This document shows, piece by piece, positions 41,530 to 51,686 of a stretch of DNA of 64,000 bases (its first letter is position 1; each line of letters begins with the position of its first letter). The DNA is taken from contig NZ_FTMN01000005.1 in the NCBI RefSeq assembly GCF_900155945.1, positions 292,767-356,766 on the forward strand, in the 5' to 3' direction. The notes beneath the pieces were generated by a model. It did no database searches and had not been told where the DNA came from. It saw only the letters and a list, made by a program, of their open reading frames with translations. The position numbers and the translations under genes are program-made. This stretch comes from Marinobacterium stanieri. Its GTDB lineage: Bacteria; Pseudomonadota; Gammaproteobacteria; Pseudomonadales; Balneatricaceae.

Positions 41530-43029
41530 TTAATCCAGTATCGTGCTCAGTCCGCGGGCCAGGGTATGCACCAGTCTATGCATGCTGTCTTCATCCGGGC
41601 GGGTATAACCGAGAATGAAACCCTCCGTCGGCTCGAGCGCCTGCTCCGGGTGCTGAAGCAGTTGCTCGGCAGCGCTGGCGTAGTGTGCAGAGAGAGGGTC
41701 CAGCCGGATACCCTTCTGCTGAAGCCGCTCGGCCAGCAACTGATCCAGGGGATCAGAGCCCAGCAACGGACGCAGTCTGTCAGCCGTTTCGGGCCGAAAC
41801 CGAATGATCAGGTGCATGCCGCCATGCGGGGTGTGCCAGTGGAACCAGGGCTGCAGATGCTGCTTGGCCAATGCCAGCAGCTGATCCCGTTTGTGCCGGT
41901 AATGACGCCGCATACGGTTGATATGCCGGCCAAAATCACCGCTGTTCATGAATTCGGTCAGCACCGGCTGCATGGGCAGAGAGGCCGAGCCTCCCAACTG
42001 TGTCCGGCTGTGCAACAACGCCTGAGAATGCGCCGGCGGTGAGACGATAAATCCCAGTCGCAGGCCTCGGAACAGAACCTTGGAAAAGCTGCCGACAAAA
42101 AACACCCGGTCCGAACGGTCGGCCTGCATCAAGGGAACGCCGGTGCGTCCCTGATAACTGAACTCATTGTCGTAATCATCTTCCACCACCCACAGCTGCT
42201 CGGCTTGCAGCGCCTGCAGCCATTGCTGGCGCCGTTGTGAACTCAGGGCAACACCCAGTGGATACTGTCGATTCGGGGTCAGCAGCACCACCGGTGGCGA
42301 GCTGTCTGCCGGCGGCAACTGACAGCCTTCCTCATCCACCGGGAGCTGAAATGGCAGGGGCTGGGAACGCGTACTGTTCCATTCTGCCAACTGGTGCCGA
42401 ATGGGTTGAAAGCAGGGTGTTTCGGTGCACCAGCGGCTGCTGGGACTGATCTGGTTGAAGGTGTGTCGGAGCAGGCTCAGGGCATCGCGATTACCGGCGG
42501 TGATGACGATTTGATCGGCCGAACACTGCAGGCCGCGCAGCTGGTACAGGTAGTCGGCAATGGCCTGCTTCAGGCCGGGATAACCACTGGGATAGGCGTC
42601 TTCCAGCACCAGCGGGTCTGGCTGTTGCCAGCTGGCGCGCATGCTTTTCTGCCAGCTTTTCAATGGGAAGGCCTTGGGGTCTACCCCCGAATCAAAACTG
42701 AGTAACGCGGGCGTTTCTCGCTGGGCCGGTGGTGCCTGTTGGGGCTGAATACGTGCGTGCGAGTGTTCAGCGACAAACACACCGCTTTTGGCGCGGCTGA
42801 CCAGTATTCCCTCGGCCACCAGGCGTTCATAGACATTCACCAGTGTGCTGCGCGAGACGCCCAGAGACTCTGCCATGGCACGGCTACCGGGCAGGCGGTC
42901 ACCCGGTTTCAGCTGGCCCTGCTCGATGGCCTGCGTGATCTGATCGATCAACTGGCGATACAGAGGCCCCTGATCCGGCGTCAGAGACAGGCTGAGGTTA
43001 CTGATGCCAAGGTGGTTGGGTGCGGTCAT
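41530..43029 (-). CDS. MocR/PdxR-type GntR regulator with aminotransferase domain
   Basis: The 499-residue regulator has an N-terminal GntR winged helix at residues 20-85 (QLIDQITQAIEQGQLKPGDR, SLGVSRSTLVNVYERLVAEG) joined to a type-I aminotransferase domain with the PLP Lys in FVGSFSKVLFRGLRLGFIVS. Such proteins sense PLP or related amines. It is divergent from the FMN-binding protein at 43156, the usual MocR target arrangement, with a 126-base gap between. Confidence 0.93.
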   Translation of the reverse strand: MTAPNHLGISNLSLSLTPDQGPLYRQLIDQITQAIEQGQLKPGDRLPGSRAMAESLGVSRSTLVNVYERLVAEGILVSRAKSGVFVAEHSHARIQPQQAPPAQRETPALLSFDSGVDPKAFPLKSWQKSMRASWQQPDPLVLEDAYPSGYPGLKQAIADYLYQLRGLQCSADQIVITAGNRDALSLLRHTFNQISPSSRWCTETPCFQPIRHQLAEWNSTRSQPLPFQLPVDEEGCQLPPADSSPPVVLLTPNRQYPLGVALSSQRRQQWLQALQAEQLWVVEDDYDNEFSYQGRTGVPLMQADRSDRVFFVGSFSKVLFRGLRLGFIVSPPAHSQALLHSRTQLGGSASLPMQPVLTEFMNSGDFGRHINRMRRHYRHKRDQLLALAKQHLQPWFHWHTPHGGMHLIIRFRPETADRLRPLLGSDPLDQLLAERLQQKGIRLDPLSAHYASAAEQLLQHPEQALEPTEGFILGYTRPDEDSMHRLVHTLARGLSTILD

Positions 43030-43155
43030 CTGGTATGCAATAAAAAGTAAAAACTGGATATTTTTAAGAATACCTCATGCCGCTAGAGTTGGCCTCAGGT
43101 TATTCATTCATCCGGCTGACAGGCGATCACCGGAGCTGTCGATTGGAGCGACATC

Positions 43156-43857
43156 ATGGCAACGCAGGCACCCGAGGCCACATTGGCCGATCAAGCGAAG
43201 ACACTTTCAAACACAGCGCTCACACAGATCAAGCGTGGCGCCAAGCGCGCCATTTCCGAGCGTGAGGCGATGCTGGAATTTATCGACCAGTCGTTGCTCT
43301 GCTTTGTCGGCTTCCAGATCAATGGTCAGGTGCGTGTAATCCCCACTTTTCACTGGCGTGATGGTGATTACCTGTACTGGCATGGCCACAGCAAGGCGGC
43401 CAATATTCAGGGCGCGCACAAGGCCGAGGACAAGGTCTGCATTACCCTGGCCACACTTGATGGGCTGGTCATGGCGCGTTCGGCGTTTCACCACTCGGCC
43501 AACTACCGCTCGGTGATGGTGTATGGCGTGCCCGAAGCCGTGACGGACCCGGCAGAAAAGCAGTATCACTTTGAGCGTTTTGTGGAAAAGCTCAGCCCCG
43601 GCCGTTGGCCACAGCTGCGGCCGGTGACGGACACTGAAACCCAGGCCACCGGTATTTTGCGGGTGAAGCTGGATGAAGCATCCATGAAAGTAAGGGCTGC
43701 GGGTGTCGCCGATGATGCCGAGGACATGGACTGGCCGGTCTGGGCCGGTGTACTGCCGGTGCATCAGGTCTGGGGCGAGCCAGAGCAGGACGAAGCCCAG
43801 GCGTCAGCCGCCCATGAGCGGCTGGTGTATCCTGAGTGTGTGGTGCAGCAAAAGTGA
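43156..43857 (+). CDS. Pyridoxamine-5'-phosphate-oxidase-fold flavin-binding protein
   Basis: The 233-residue split-barrel protein has conserved FMN-binding-type segments FHWRDGDYLYWHGHSKAANI (about 63-82) and CITLATLDGLVMARSAFHHS. ATG 43156 has GGAG 7 bases upstream. Family members bind FMN or haem and some repair oxidised cofactors. The divergent MocR regulator suggests a link to vitamin B6 or a flavin-related amine, but no reaction can be named. Confidence 0.88.
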   Translation: MATQAPEATLADQAKTLSNTALTQIKRGAKRAISEREAMLEFIDQSLLCFVGFQINGQVRVIPTFHWRDGDYLYWHGHSKAANIQGAHKAEDKVCITLATLDGLVMARSAFHHSANYRSVMVYGVPEAVTDPAEKQYHFERFVEKLSPGRWPQLRPVTDTETQATGILRVKLDEASMKVRAAGVADDAEDMDWPVWAGVLPVHQVWGEPEQDEAQASAAHERLVYPECVVQQK

Positions 43858-43865
43858 CAGGCGAT

Positions 43866-44744
43866 TCAGACGCGAGCCACGTCCACGGAGACTTCCAGCG
43901 TCTGTTCACCGCCACCGTCGAAGATGACGCCCTGCAGGGGCGTCACATCGGCGTAATCCCGGCCCCAGGCTGTCACTATGTGTTGCCCGGCCGGCATGTT
44001 GTCGTTGGTCGGATCAAACTCGAACCAGCCGTCGCCCGGTGAATAGACGGCAAACCAGGCGTGGGAGGCATCGGCCCCGACCAGTTTCTCCTGTCCAGGC
44101 GGTGGCAGCGTTTCCAGATAGCCGCTGACATAGCGGGCCGGGAACCCCAGTGAGCGCAGGCAGCCGATCGCCAGGTGGGCAAAGTCCTGACACACGCCAC
44201 GCTTGTGTTTGAGCACATCCTTCAACGGTGTGGCGATGGTGGAGAATTCCGGATCGTAGGTGAAATCCTCGAAAATGCGTCGGGTCAGGTCACGGGTGGC
44301 CGACAGCAGCGAGCGCTGCGGAGCGAAGCTGGGTTCGGCGTACTCACGCAGGGGCGCGCTGGCGCGGATCATGGCCGAATCGAGCAGGAATTCATGGGCG
44401 TCCAGGGTGGCCTCATCGGCGGCCAGCGCCAAGCGCTCGCGTGCATCTTCCACACTGCAGCCCAGATCCAGCGCGTTCTCGGGCTGCATCGGCGTGACCT
44501 CGATGCGGCTGGTGATATCGATCTCCAGGCTGCGATGGGGCTCGTTGAGCATGAAATAGCAGTAGCGGTTGCCGAAGTAGTCGGTGTGTTCCTGCAGCCA
44601 GTTGGCCTGGGGCGCAATGCTGATGCGACTGTCCAGGCAGCGCTGAGAGGGCGTGTTGCGCGGTAGCAGGTGCGCCTTGTTGTAGCACTGGCTGACCGGG
44701 TTGTCGTAGGCGTAACGAGTGATGTGGCGGATGCGGTAGATCAT
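43866..44744 (-). CDS. Transglutaminase-like cysteine protease/amidase (short form)
   Basis: The 292-residue protein has an N-terminal transglutaminase-N domain (MIYRIRHITRYAYDNPVSQC) and a catalytic Cys in KRGVCQDFAHLAIGCLRSLG, His in DASHAWFAVYSP and Asp in WFEFDPTND. It is the last gene of the five-gene minus-strand cluster and overlaps the fused ATP-grasp/alpha-E gene by 4 bases. In such clusters it is thought to trim or cross-link a peptide built by the ATP-grasp partner; this is family-level inference. Confidence 0.92.
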   Translation of the reverse strand: MIYRIRHITRYAYDNPVSQCYNKAHLLPRNTPSQRCLDSRISIAPQANWLQEHTDYFGNRYCYFMLNEPHRSLEIDITSRIEVTPMQPENALDLGCSVEDARERLALAADEATLDAHEFLLDSAMIRASAPLREYAEPSFAPQRSLLSATRDLTRRIFEDFTYDPEFSTIATPLKDVLKHKRGVCQDFAHLAIGCLRSLGFPARYVSGYLETLPPPGQEKLVGADASHAWFAVYSPGDGWFEFDPTNDNMPAGQHIVTAWGRDYADVTPLQGVIFDGGGEQTLEVSVDVARV

Positions 44745-47311
44745 TCGTCGTCACTCCAGCTGGTGTTGACCAGCCGCTGCGGATTGCGCTGGTGCTCGAA
44801 ATAATGCCCGGCAATCAGGTTAGAAGTCTCGGTCAGCAGGATGAACAACTGGCCCAGCATGATATCCAGCGCCACACGCTGGCCATCGCTGTCCTGCTCG
44901 GCCAGCTGGTCGGCATCGGAAAGCTGCAGCAGCGTGCGGGCTTCCAGCAGCTTGCGGCGCTCGGGGCTGAGCAGAGAGGTCGAGTCGCCACCCTGAAGTT
45001 CGTACAGGTGCTGGGTGAGCTGGCTGAGCTGATACTGCAGGGAGCGCGGGTTGCTGCGATCCAGCAGCAGCAGGATCAGGGCATTGCGCATTTCCGGCTG
45101 GCTGCGGTAGCGGCGACGGTAGGTGACCAGAACTTCGCCACACATCAGTGCAGCTTCCAGCATCTGCTGTTCCTGATCATCATCCAGTACCGGCACCAGC
45201 AGTGAACGCAGCAGCAAGGTGCTTTGCAGGGTGCGTTCCAGACGTCGTCCCATCTCCAGAAAACGCCAGCCAAAGCCGCGAATCATGCTTTCCTGTGACA
45301 GACCCGACAGGGCCAGCAGGCTGGTGATAACCGGGTCCAGTGCTTCTTCCGGTGCCGACAGGCTGCCGGGTTGCAGCTGCTGTGGCAGCTCACGAATGGT
45401 ATCGCGCAGGTCGCTGAGCACGCGGTGGGTATCGCCGGACAGCATTTCCCGCGCTTCTTCGGTGCAGTTCAGCATGGCGTTGAGGTTGGAGCAGACACTG
45501 CCGTAGCGGTTGGCATCCAGTATCACGCTGATCAGTTCCGGCTCGGGGTCGAGCCCTTCCTTGGCCGGCGGTGCGAAAAAGCCGGGGCGGGTGCCGGTCA
45601 CTTCGGTCACGCTCTGCAACAGCTGTTGGCGCACGCTGTCAGGCAGGGAATTAATGCTGTTCAGCTGCATGAACACGGTGCGCAGCAATCGGGTAGATGA
45701 CTCTGCCCGCTCCGAGTAGCGTCCCATCCAGAACAGGTTTTCCACCACGCGGCTGGGCAGGTCGCTGCTTTGTTCGCCGGTGAGCGGAGCGGTCTGTTGG
45801 TCGCGCAGGGTGGTAAAGCGCTGGGGCTCGGAGGCCAGCACCCAGGTATCCTTGCTGGTCGCACCCAACTGGTTGCTGACCACAACCTGGCTGCCTTCGC
45901 CTGCCACGCGGGTAAGGGCGCCGGACATGACGGTATAGGAGCCTTCGTCGGCGACGGCAAAGCCGCGGATTACCGTGGGGCGGGGCGTCAGGTCGGTACT
46001 CTGCCACACCGGTACGGTGGACGGCAGGTTGGCTGACTGGGCAACCCAGCCGGCCGGGTTGCGCATCAACTCCTTGAGCAGCGATTTGCGCTGGGACTCG
46101 GACAACTCTGCACCGAAGATGCTGTGCTGACCAGGACGGCGCTGGGTGCCCTTGAACACCAGTTTATCCAGATTATCCAGCGCGAAATGACGGTCTTCAG
46201 GGTCGCCCAGCCACCAGGTTTGGGTGCTGGCCAGGGAAAGCTGGCGGCCGAGGAAAAACTCGCTGATCTGCGGCATGAACTTGAGCAAAGCCGGGTTCTC
46301 CAGCACGCCAGAGCCCAGCGGGTTGGCGATGGCCACATGACCGGCGCGCACCACTTCCAGCAGGCCGGGCACACCCAGGTGGGAGTCGCCGCGCAGTTCG
46401 ACCGGATCACACCAGGTGTCGTCCACCCGGCGCAGCACCACATCCACCCGGTGCAGGCCATCCAGGGATTTCATCCACAGGTAGCCATCGCGCACGGTCA
46501 GGTCGCCGCCCTGAACCAGAGAGTAGCCCAGATAGTTGGCCAGGTAGGTGTGTTCGAAATAGGTTTCGCTGTACGCCCCCGGCGTCAGGATGACCACCCG
46601 TGGCGAGCCGCCGTTGGGTGACAGGCTGTTCAGCTTGCGGCGCAGGGCCTGGAAGAACAGGGCCAGACGGTGCACCTGGCTGTCACGGATCAGGCTGGGC
46701 AGGATGCGTGACATCACCATGCGGTTTTCCAGCGCATAACCGGCCCCGCTCGGGGCCTGGGTGCGGTCGGCCACCACCTGAATCTGACCGTCGGGACCGC
46801 GAACCATATCCACCGCATGCAGGATCAGCTGCTGCTCATTGGGCGCTCCCAGACCGGAACAGGCGCGCAGAAAGCCGCTGTGGCCCAGCACCAGTTCAGG
46901 TGGCAGGGTGCGGCTTTTGATCAGCTCACGGGGTCCATAGAGGTCGCGCAGGATGAGATCGAAAAGCTCGGCACGCTCGCTCAGACCGGCTTCCACATGG
47001 CTCCAGTCTTCGCTGCCAATCAGCAGGGGAACCGGGTCCAGCCCCCACTCACGGCTCTGCTGCTCGCCGCCGGTGGGGTTATAGTTGGCGCCATCATCAC
47101 GCAAAATGCGCTGGGCCTTGCGCTGGCGACTTTCCAGACCCGCAGGGCCGAGCTGATCCAGTGCGTTCAGCACATATTGCCAGTGCGGCCGTACCTCACC
47201 GGTGTCGGTGTAGGCTTCGTCGTAGCGGCCCGCCCTGGGCCGGTACTCCAGCGTTGCAGACTGGGCGGCCACGGACGGGGGCTGCGTTGGGGTCAGGTTG
47301 TCAGTGGCCAC
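44741..47311 (-). CDS. Fused circularly permuted ATP-grasp and alpha-E domain protein
   Basis: The 856-residue fusion combines a type-2 circularly permuted ATP-grasp domain, about residues 60-480 (PRVVILTPGAYSETYFEHTY, DPVELRGDSHLGVPGLLEVV, VAIANPLGSGVLENPALLKF), with an alpha-E helical domain at about 530-830 (VENLFWMGRYSERAESSTRL). The same two modules are also separate genes at 51687-53141 and 50757-51683, so this cluster has them twice. ATP-grasp enzymes ligate carboxylates to amines, so it is probably a peptide ligase with unknown substrate. Confidence 0.93.
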   Translation of the reverse strand: MATDNLTPTQPPSVAAQSATLEYRPRAGRYDEAYTDTGEVRPHWQYVLNALDQLGPAGLESRQRKAQRILRDDGANYNPTGGEQQSREWGLDPVPLLIGSEDWSHVEAGLSERAELFDLILRDLYGPRELIKSRTLPPELVLGHSGFLRACSGLGAPNEQQLILHAVDMVRGPDGQIQVVADRTQAPSGAGYALENRMVMSRILPSLIRDSQVHRLALFFQALRRKLNSLSPNGGSPRVVILTPGAYSETYFEHTYLANYLGYSLVQGGDLTVRDGYLWMKSLDGLHRVDVVLRRVDDTWCDPVELRGDSHLGVPGLLEVVRAGHVAIANPLGSGVLENPALLKFMPQISEFFLGRQLSLASTQTWWLGDPEDRHFALDNLDKLVFKGTQRRPGQHSIFGAELSESQRKSLLKELMRNPAGWVAQSANLPSTVPVWQSTDLTPRPTVIRGFAVADEGSYTVMSGALTRVAGEGSQVVVSNQLGATSKDTWVLASEPQRFTTLRDQQTAPLTGEQSSDLPSRVVENLFWMGRYSERAESSTRLLRTVFMQLNSINSLPDSVRQQLLQSVTEVTGTRPGFFAPPAKEGLDPEPELISVILDANRYGSVCSNLNAMLNCTEEAREMLSGDTHRVLSDLRDTIRELPQQLQPGSLSAPEEALDPVITSLLALSGLSQESMIRGFGWRFLEMGRRLERTLQSTLLLRSLLVPVLDDDQEQQMLEAALMCGEVLVTYRRRYRSQPEMRNALILLLLDRSNPRSLQYQLSQLTQHLYELQGGDSTSLLSPERRKLLEARTLLQLSDADQLAEQDSDGQRVALDIMLGQLFILLTETSNLIAGHYFEHQRNPQRLVNTSWSDDE

Positions 47312-47368
47312 GGCTCTGGGCTCTCAGGCTGGATGTTAGCGCGCATCATAGGTGAATTATTGAACACT

Positions 47369-50300
47369 TCAAGTGTACTTTCGCAGGTCCAGCGTCCAGG
47401 GGTACTCCGCCAGAATCTCCTCCCGTGGTGGCTGCATGGGCCGTGGCTCGGTGCCATGCGGGAAAAACTCGCGCAGGGCTTCATAAAAGGGCGGTGGCGT
47501 CACCGCACCGGGAGTGTGGTTGAACTGCTCGAAACGATTGACCCTGCGGGCTTCGGCCTCAAAGGCGTTAACCGGCTGGTTGTCGTAGCTACGGCCACCC
47601 GGGTGGCTGACATGATAGGTACAGCCGCCGATTGAGTGGCCGTTCCAGGTATCGATCAGATCAAAGGTCAGCGGTGCATGCACGCCAATGGTGGGGTGCA
47701 GCGCGGATGGCGGATTCCAGGCGCGATAGCGCACACCAGCGACAAACTCGCCCTGCACGCCGGTGCTCTTGAGTGGCACGCGGCGGCCGTTGCAGGCCAG
47801 CACGTGACGCCCTTCGGTGAGGCCGGTCAGGCGCACCTGCAGGCGTTCAACGGAGGAGTCCACATAACGTGCGGTGCCAAAGCTGGAAACCTCTTCACCC
47901 AGTACGTGCCAGGGCTCGATGGCCCAGCGCAGCTCCATCTCGATATCGTCGATCTGCACGCGGCCATAGTGCGGGAAGCGGAACTCCTCGAAGGGTGCCA
48001 GCCACTCCAGCTGGAAGGGCAGATCGTGGGCCTGGAGATCCTTCACCACATCCTTGAGGTCAGACCAGATGGCATGCGGCAGCATGAAGCGGTCGTGGAG
48101 CTGGGTGCCCCAGCGCACCAGCGGTTTTTGATAGGGTGCCTTCCAGAAGCGGGCCACCAGTGCCCGCAACAGCAGCACCTGCACCAGTGACATCTGCGCA
48201 TGAGGTGGCATCTCGAAGCCACGGAATTCCAGAATGCCCTGACGGCCCGAGGCGGTGCCGGGGGAGTAGAGCTTATCGATGCAGAACTCGGAGCGGTGGG
48301 TGTTGCCGGTGATATCCACCAGCAGGTTGCGCATCAGACGGTCCACCAACCAGGGTTTGTCGACCAGTCCTTCCGGCATCTGCTGGAAAGCGATCTCCAG
48401 TTCATACAGGGCTTCGTCACGGCCTTCATCCACGCGCGGTGCCTGGCTGGTCGGGCCGATAAACATGCCGGAGAACAGGTAGGAGAGACTGGGGTGGTGC
48501 TGCCAGAAGGTTACCAGCGAGCGCAGCAGATCCGGTCGGCGCAGCAGCGGGCTGTCTTCCGGGGTGCGTCCGCCCAGTGTTACATGGTTGCCGCCGCCGG
48601 TGCCGCCATGACGGCCGTCGACCATGAACTTCTCGGTGCCCAGTCGTGACAGTCGGGCCTCTTCATAGAGCGCCGTGGTGTTGTCCACCAGTTCCTGCCA
48701 GCTGCCGGCCGGATGGATGTTCACTTCGATGACACCGGGGTCCGGGGTCACCAGTAATTTCTGCAGGCGCGGGTCACGGGGCGGCTCATAGCCTTCGATC
48801 ACCACCGGCAACTGCAGTTCGGCAGCGGTATGCTCGATATGATTGATCAGATCGACATAGTGTTCCAGCTGAGCGATGGGCGGCAGGAATAGATGCAGGC
48901 GGCCGTGACGGGGCTCGATACAGAGCGCTGTAATGAGCACATCAGTAACAACAGGCGAACCCTCATCGGCGGAGGTTTCCATTATCTGGCGAATGTCAGC
49001 CGGATTGCTGTGCTGCTCCGGTGGCATGTCGGCAAAAGGACGGTATCCCGGCAGCGGCGCCTTGGCATCAAAGGGGTCGGCATCGGGTTCAAAGTTCAGC
49101 TTGTCTTCGGCCTGCGCCGGCAGGCTGTTCAGCGGCAGGCGGAACCCCAGCGGGGAGTCGCCCGGAATCAGGATCAGCTCGTCACTGCGCAGCTGCCAGG
49201 GAGTGGAACGCCAGCCGCCGCTGCCGTGATTCCAGCCCAAAGGCAGCACCAGTCCCGTGGGCGTATCCAGTCCACGGGTAAGCAGTCGGGCCAGACGTTT
49301 GCGGTCCAGGTCATCCTTGAGGTCAAACGTCTTGGGGTCCACATCTACCGGCAGTTGCTGCTCCTGGCGCAGGTAGTGCAGACTGTCTTCGAGGGCTTCC
49401 ATCAGATAGCGCGAGGGCAGTCCCAGGTTGCGACACAGGGTGTGCATGAAGCGACGGGCGTCATCAATGTCGTGGCCATAATCCTTGTCGACCCGTGCCA
49501 GCAACGCGCTGTCCTGCCACAGGGGTTCACCATCGGTACGCCAGAAACAGCCCAGCGCCCAGCGCGGTACTTCCTCGCCGGGATACCATTTGCCCTGGCC
49601 GTAATGCAGCAGGCCGGAGGGGGCAAAACGCTGGCGCAGGCGCAGCAACAGATCCTTGGCCAGGCGCAGCTTGTCTTCACCCAGGGCTTCGATATTCCAC
49701 TGCGCTGAGTCCATATCATCGATGGAGACAAAGGTTGGCTCGCCGCCCATGGTCAGGCGCACATCGCCCTGCTGCAGTTCCTGATCCACCATCTTGCCCA
49801 GAGCATCAATGCAGGCCCATTGTTCATCCGTGTAGGGTTTGGTGACGCGCGGATCTTCATGGATACGGGTGACGGTATTGCTGTAACTGAACTCGACTTC
49901 GCATTCGTCGGTGCAGCCAGTCATCGGGGCGGCGGATTCCGGTGAGGGCGTGCAGGCCAGCGGGATATGGCCTTCGCCGGCGAGCAGGCCAGAAGTCGGG
50001 TCCAACCCGATCCAGCCGGCGCCGGGAATATAGACTTCGCACCAGGCGTGCAGGTCGGTGAAGTCTTCGCCGGCACCTGAAGGGCCATCCAGGGCTTCCT
50101 GATCTTGCTTAAGCTGGACCAGATAACCGGAGGTAAAGCGTGCTGCCAGCCCCAGATGGCGGAAGATCTGCACCAGCAGCCAGCTGGTATCGCGGCAGGA
50201 CCCCTTCTTCAGGCTCAGGGTTTCTTCACAGGTTTGTACGCCCGGCTCAAGGCGGATGCCGTAGCCAATATCCTGCTGCAGACGCTGGTTCACCTGCACC

Positions 50301-50734
50301 AGGAAATCGTTGATCGAAACCTTGTCTCGTGGCACGGCTTCCAGCCAGGCTTGCAGCAAGGGGCCTGCTTCACGCACCTCAAGATAGGGCTGGAGTTCCT
50401 TTTTCAGGTCCTTCTCGTAAGTAAACGGGAAGTGTTCGGCGTACTCCTCGACAAAGAAATCAAAGGGGTTAATCACCGTCATATCGGCGATCACCTCCAC
50501 TTCAATCCGGAGCTTGTCGGCCTTTTCGGGGAACACCAGGCGGGCGATGTAGTTGCCGAACGGGTCCTGCTGCCAGTTGATAAAGTGGTTTTCCGGCTCA
50601 ATTTTGAGGCTGTAGCCGTGAATGTGGGTGCGGCTGTGGGGGGCCGGGCGCAGTCGCAACTGGTGTGGGGACAGGTTCACCAGCCGATCGAAACGGTATT
50701 CGGTCACATGGTTGATCGCAATACGAATGGTCAC
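47369..50734 (-). CDS. Large transglutaminase-DUF2126 protein
   Basis: The 1121-residue protein has an N-terminal bacterial transglutaminase-N strand set, then a transglutaminase core with Cys near residue 180 (KKGSCRDTSWLLVQIFRHLG) and His/Asp in DLHAWCEVYIPGAGWIGLDP. A DUF2126 C-terminal module of about 850 residues follows (VRLTMGGEPTFVSIDDMDS, DGRHGGTGGGNHVTLGG). It lies between the alpha-E gene and the fused ATP-grasp gene. DUF2126 is reminiscent of glutamine-synthetase-like amidoligases, giving another ATP-using ligase candidate (family-level knowledge). Confidence 0.93.
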   Translation of the reverse strand: MTIRIAINHVTEYRFDRLVNLSPHQLRLRPAPHSRTHIHGYSLKIEPENHFINWQQDPFGNYIARLVFPEKADKLRIEVEVIADMTVINPFDFFVEEYAEHFPFTYEKDLKKELQPYLEVREAGPLLQAWLEAVPRDKVSINDFLVQVNQRLQQDIGYGIRLEPGVQTCEETLSLKKGSCRDTSWLLVQIFRHLGLAARFTSGYLVQLKQDQEALDGPSGAGEDFTDLHAWCEVYIPGAGWIGLDPTSGLLAGEGHIPLACTPSPESAAPMTGCTDECEVEFSYSNTVTRIHEDPRVTKPYTDEQWACIDALGKMVDQELQQGDVRLTMGGEPTFVSIDDMDSAQWNIEALGEDKLRLAKDLLLRLRQRFAPSGLLHYGQGKWYPGEEVPRWALGCFWRTDGEPLWQDSALLARVDKDYGHDIDDARRFMHTLCRNLGLPSRYLMEALEDSLHYLRQEQQLPVDVDPKTFDLKDDLDRKRLARLLTRGLDTPTGLVLPLGWNHGSGGWRSTPWQLRSDELILIPGDSPLGFRLPLNSLPAQAEDKLNFEPDADPFDAKAPLPGYRPFADMPPEQHSNPADIRQIMETSADEGSPVVTDVLITALCIEPRHGRLHLFLPPIAQLEHYVDLINHIEHTAAELQLPVVIEGYEPPRDPRLQKLLVTPDPGVIEVNIHPAGSWQELVDNTTALYEEARLSRLGTEKFMVDGRHGGTGGGNHVTLGGRTPEDSPLLRRPDLLRSLVTFWQHHPSLSYLFSGMFIGPTSQAPRVDEGRDEALYELEIAFQQMPEGLVDKPWLVDRLMRNLLVDITGNTHRSEFCIDKLYSPGTASGRQGILEFRGFEMPPHAQMSLVQVLLLRALVARFWKAPYQKPLVRWGTQLHDRFMLPHAIWSDLKDVVKDLQAHDLPFQLEWLAPFEEFRFPHYGRVQIDDIEMELRWAIEPWHVLGEEVSSFGTARYVDSSVERLQVRLTGLTEGRHVLACNGRRVPLKSTGVQGEFVAGVRYRAWNPPSALHPTIGVHAPLTFDLIDTWNGHSIGGCTYHVSHPGGRSYDNQPVNAFEAEARRVNRFEQFNHTPGAVTPPPFYEALREFFPHGTEPRPMQPPREEILAEYPWTLDLRKYT

Positions 50735-50756
50735 GGTGCAGGCCTCTTATGGCGTT

Positions 50757-51683
50757 TCAGGCTGGGAACCAGGTTTGGGCAATACGGTTGCTGAGCTGAC
50801 AGATCTGAATCTGCAAATCGTTCAGGTAGCTGCGGAAATCACGCCCCAGGTCGGCATCGGTTTCGATCTGGTAGCGTTCAAGGTCAATCTCCTTGACCTC
50901 ATCTACCAGCGCCTTGCTGTGAGGCAGTTTGCCGGCGGAGATTTTCAGCTGGGTAAGGCAGGCGGCAACGCTGCGCGGGAAGTTGGGGTCCTGCAGCAGG
51001 TACCAGGCCACATCGGGCCCGGCGACAGACAGACGCACGCTGCGGCGGTAACTCATATAGGCACTGGCGGAGCGCAACACATTGCCCCAGACCACCTGGC
51101 GCAGGTTGACGCTGGAATCGCCATTGGCCTGCTGCAGGGCAGCGGCACCGGCATCCAGAATACGGGTGGTCATATCCGCGCGCTCCAGATCCCGCCCCAG
51201 TTTGACGAACTGCCAGGGCGCATCGTGGCTCATGGTGCCGGACAGCATGCCGAAGAACATCTGGCAGCGACACACGATCTGATCCAGAAACTCATGGCGC
51301 TGGCTGCGGTTGATGCCTAGACGGATATTGTTCTGCGCGTACAGGTAGAGCTCGTTGATATGCTCCCAGCTTTCCACCGGCAGCACATCACGACTGGTGC
51401 GGATGTTCTCGCGCAGCATGCTCAATGCGGTCAGCATGGAACTGGGGTTGGTATCGTCCGCCAGCATGAACTTGACCACATTGTGCTCGCTGCGGACCTG
51501 ATAGCGTTCTTCAAAGGGGCCGGTGGCGCTGTTCAACTCGACCAGACTGTACCAGCTGATATTCACATCACGCGGCAGGTCGAACAGCAGCTTGTCGTAG
51601 ACACCCACCAAGCGGGCAGTGTTTTCCACGCGCTCCAGATAGCGGGCGGCCCAGTAAAGACGTTCGGCAACTTTTGACAGCAT
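50757..51683 (-). CDS. Stand-alone alpha-E domain protein
   Basis: The 308-residue all-helical protein opens with LSKVAERLYWAARYLERVEN, the alpha-E motif, and continues with conserved segments DLPRDVNISWYSLVELN and TTRILDAGAAALQQ. Alpha-E proteins are non-catalytic partners of circularly permuted ATP-grasp enzymes. It is 3 bases from the ATP-grasp gene and 22 bases before the DUF2126 gene. Confidence 0.93.
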   Translation of the reverse strand: MLSKVAERLYWAARYLERVENTARLVGVYDKLLFDLPRDVNISWYSLVELNSATGPFEERYQVRSEHNVVKFMLADDTNPSSMLTALSMLRENIRTSRDVLPVESWEHINELYLYAQNNIRLGINRSQRHEFLDQIVCRCQMFFGMLSGTMSHDAPWQFVKLGRDLERADMTTRILDAGAAALQQANGDSSVNLRQVVWGNVLRSASAYMSYRRSVRLSVAGPDVAWYLLQDPNFPRSVAACLTQLKISAGKLPHSKALVDEVKEIDLERYQIETDADLGRDFRSYLNDLQIQICQLSNRIAQTWFPA

Positions 51684-51686
51684 TGT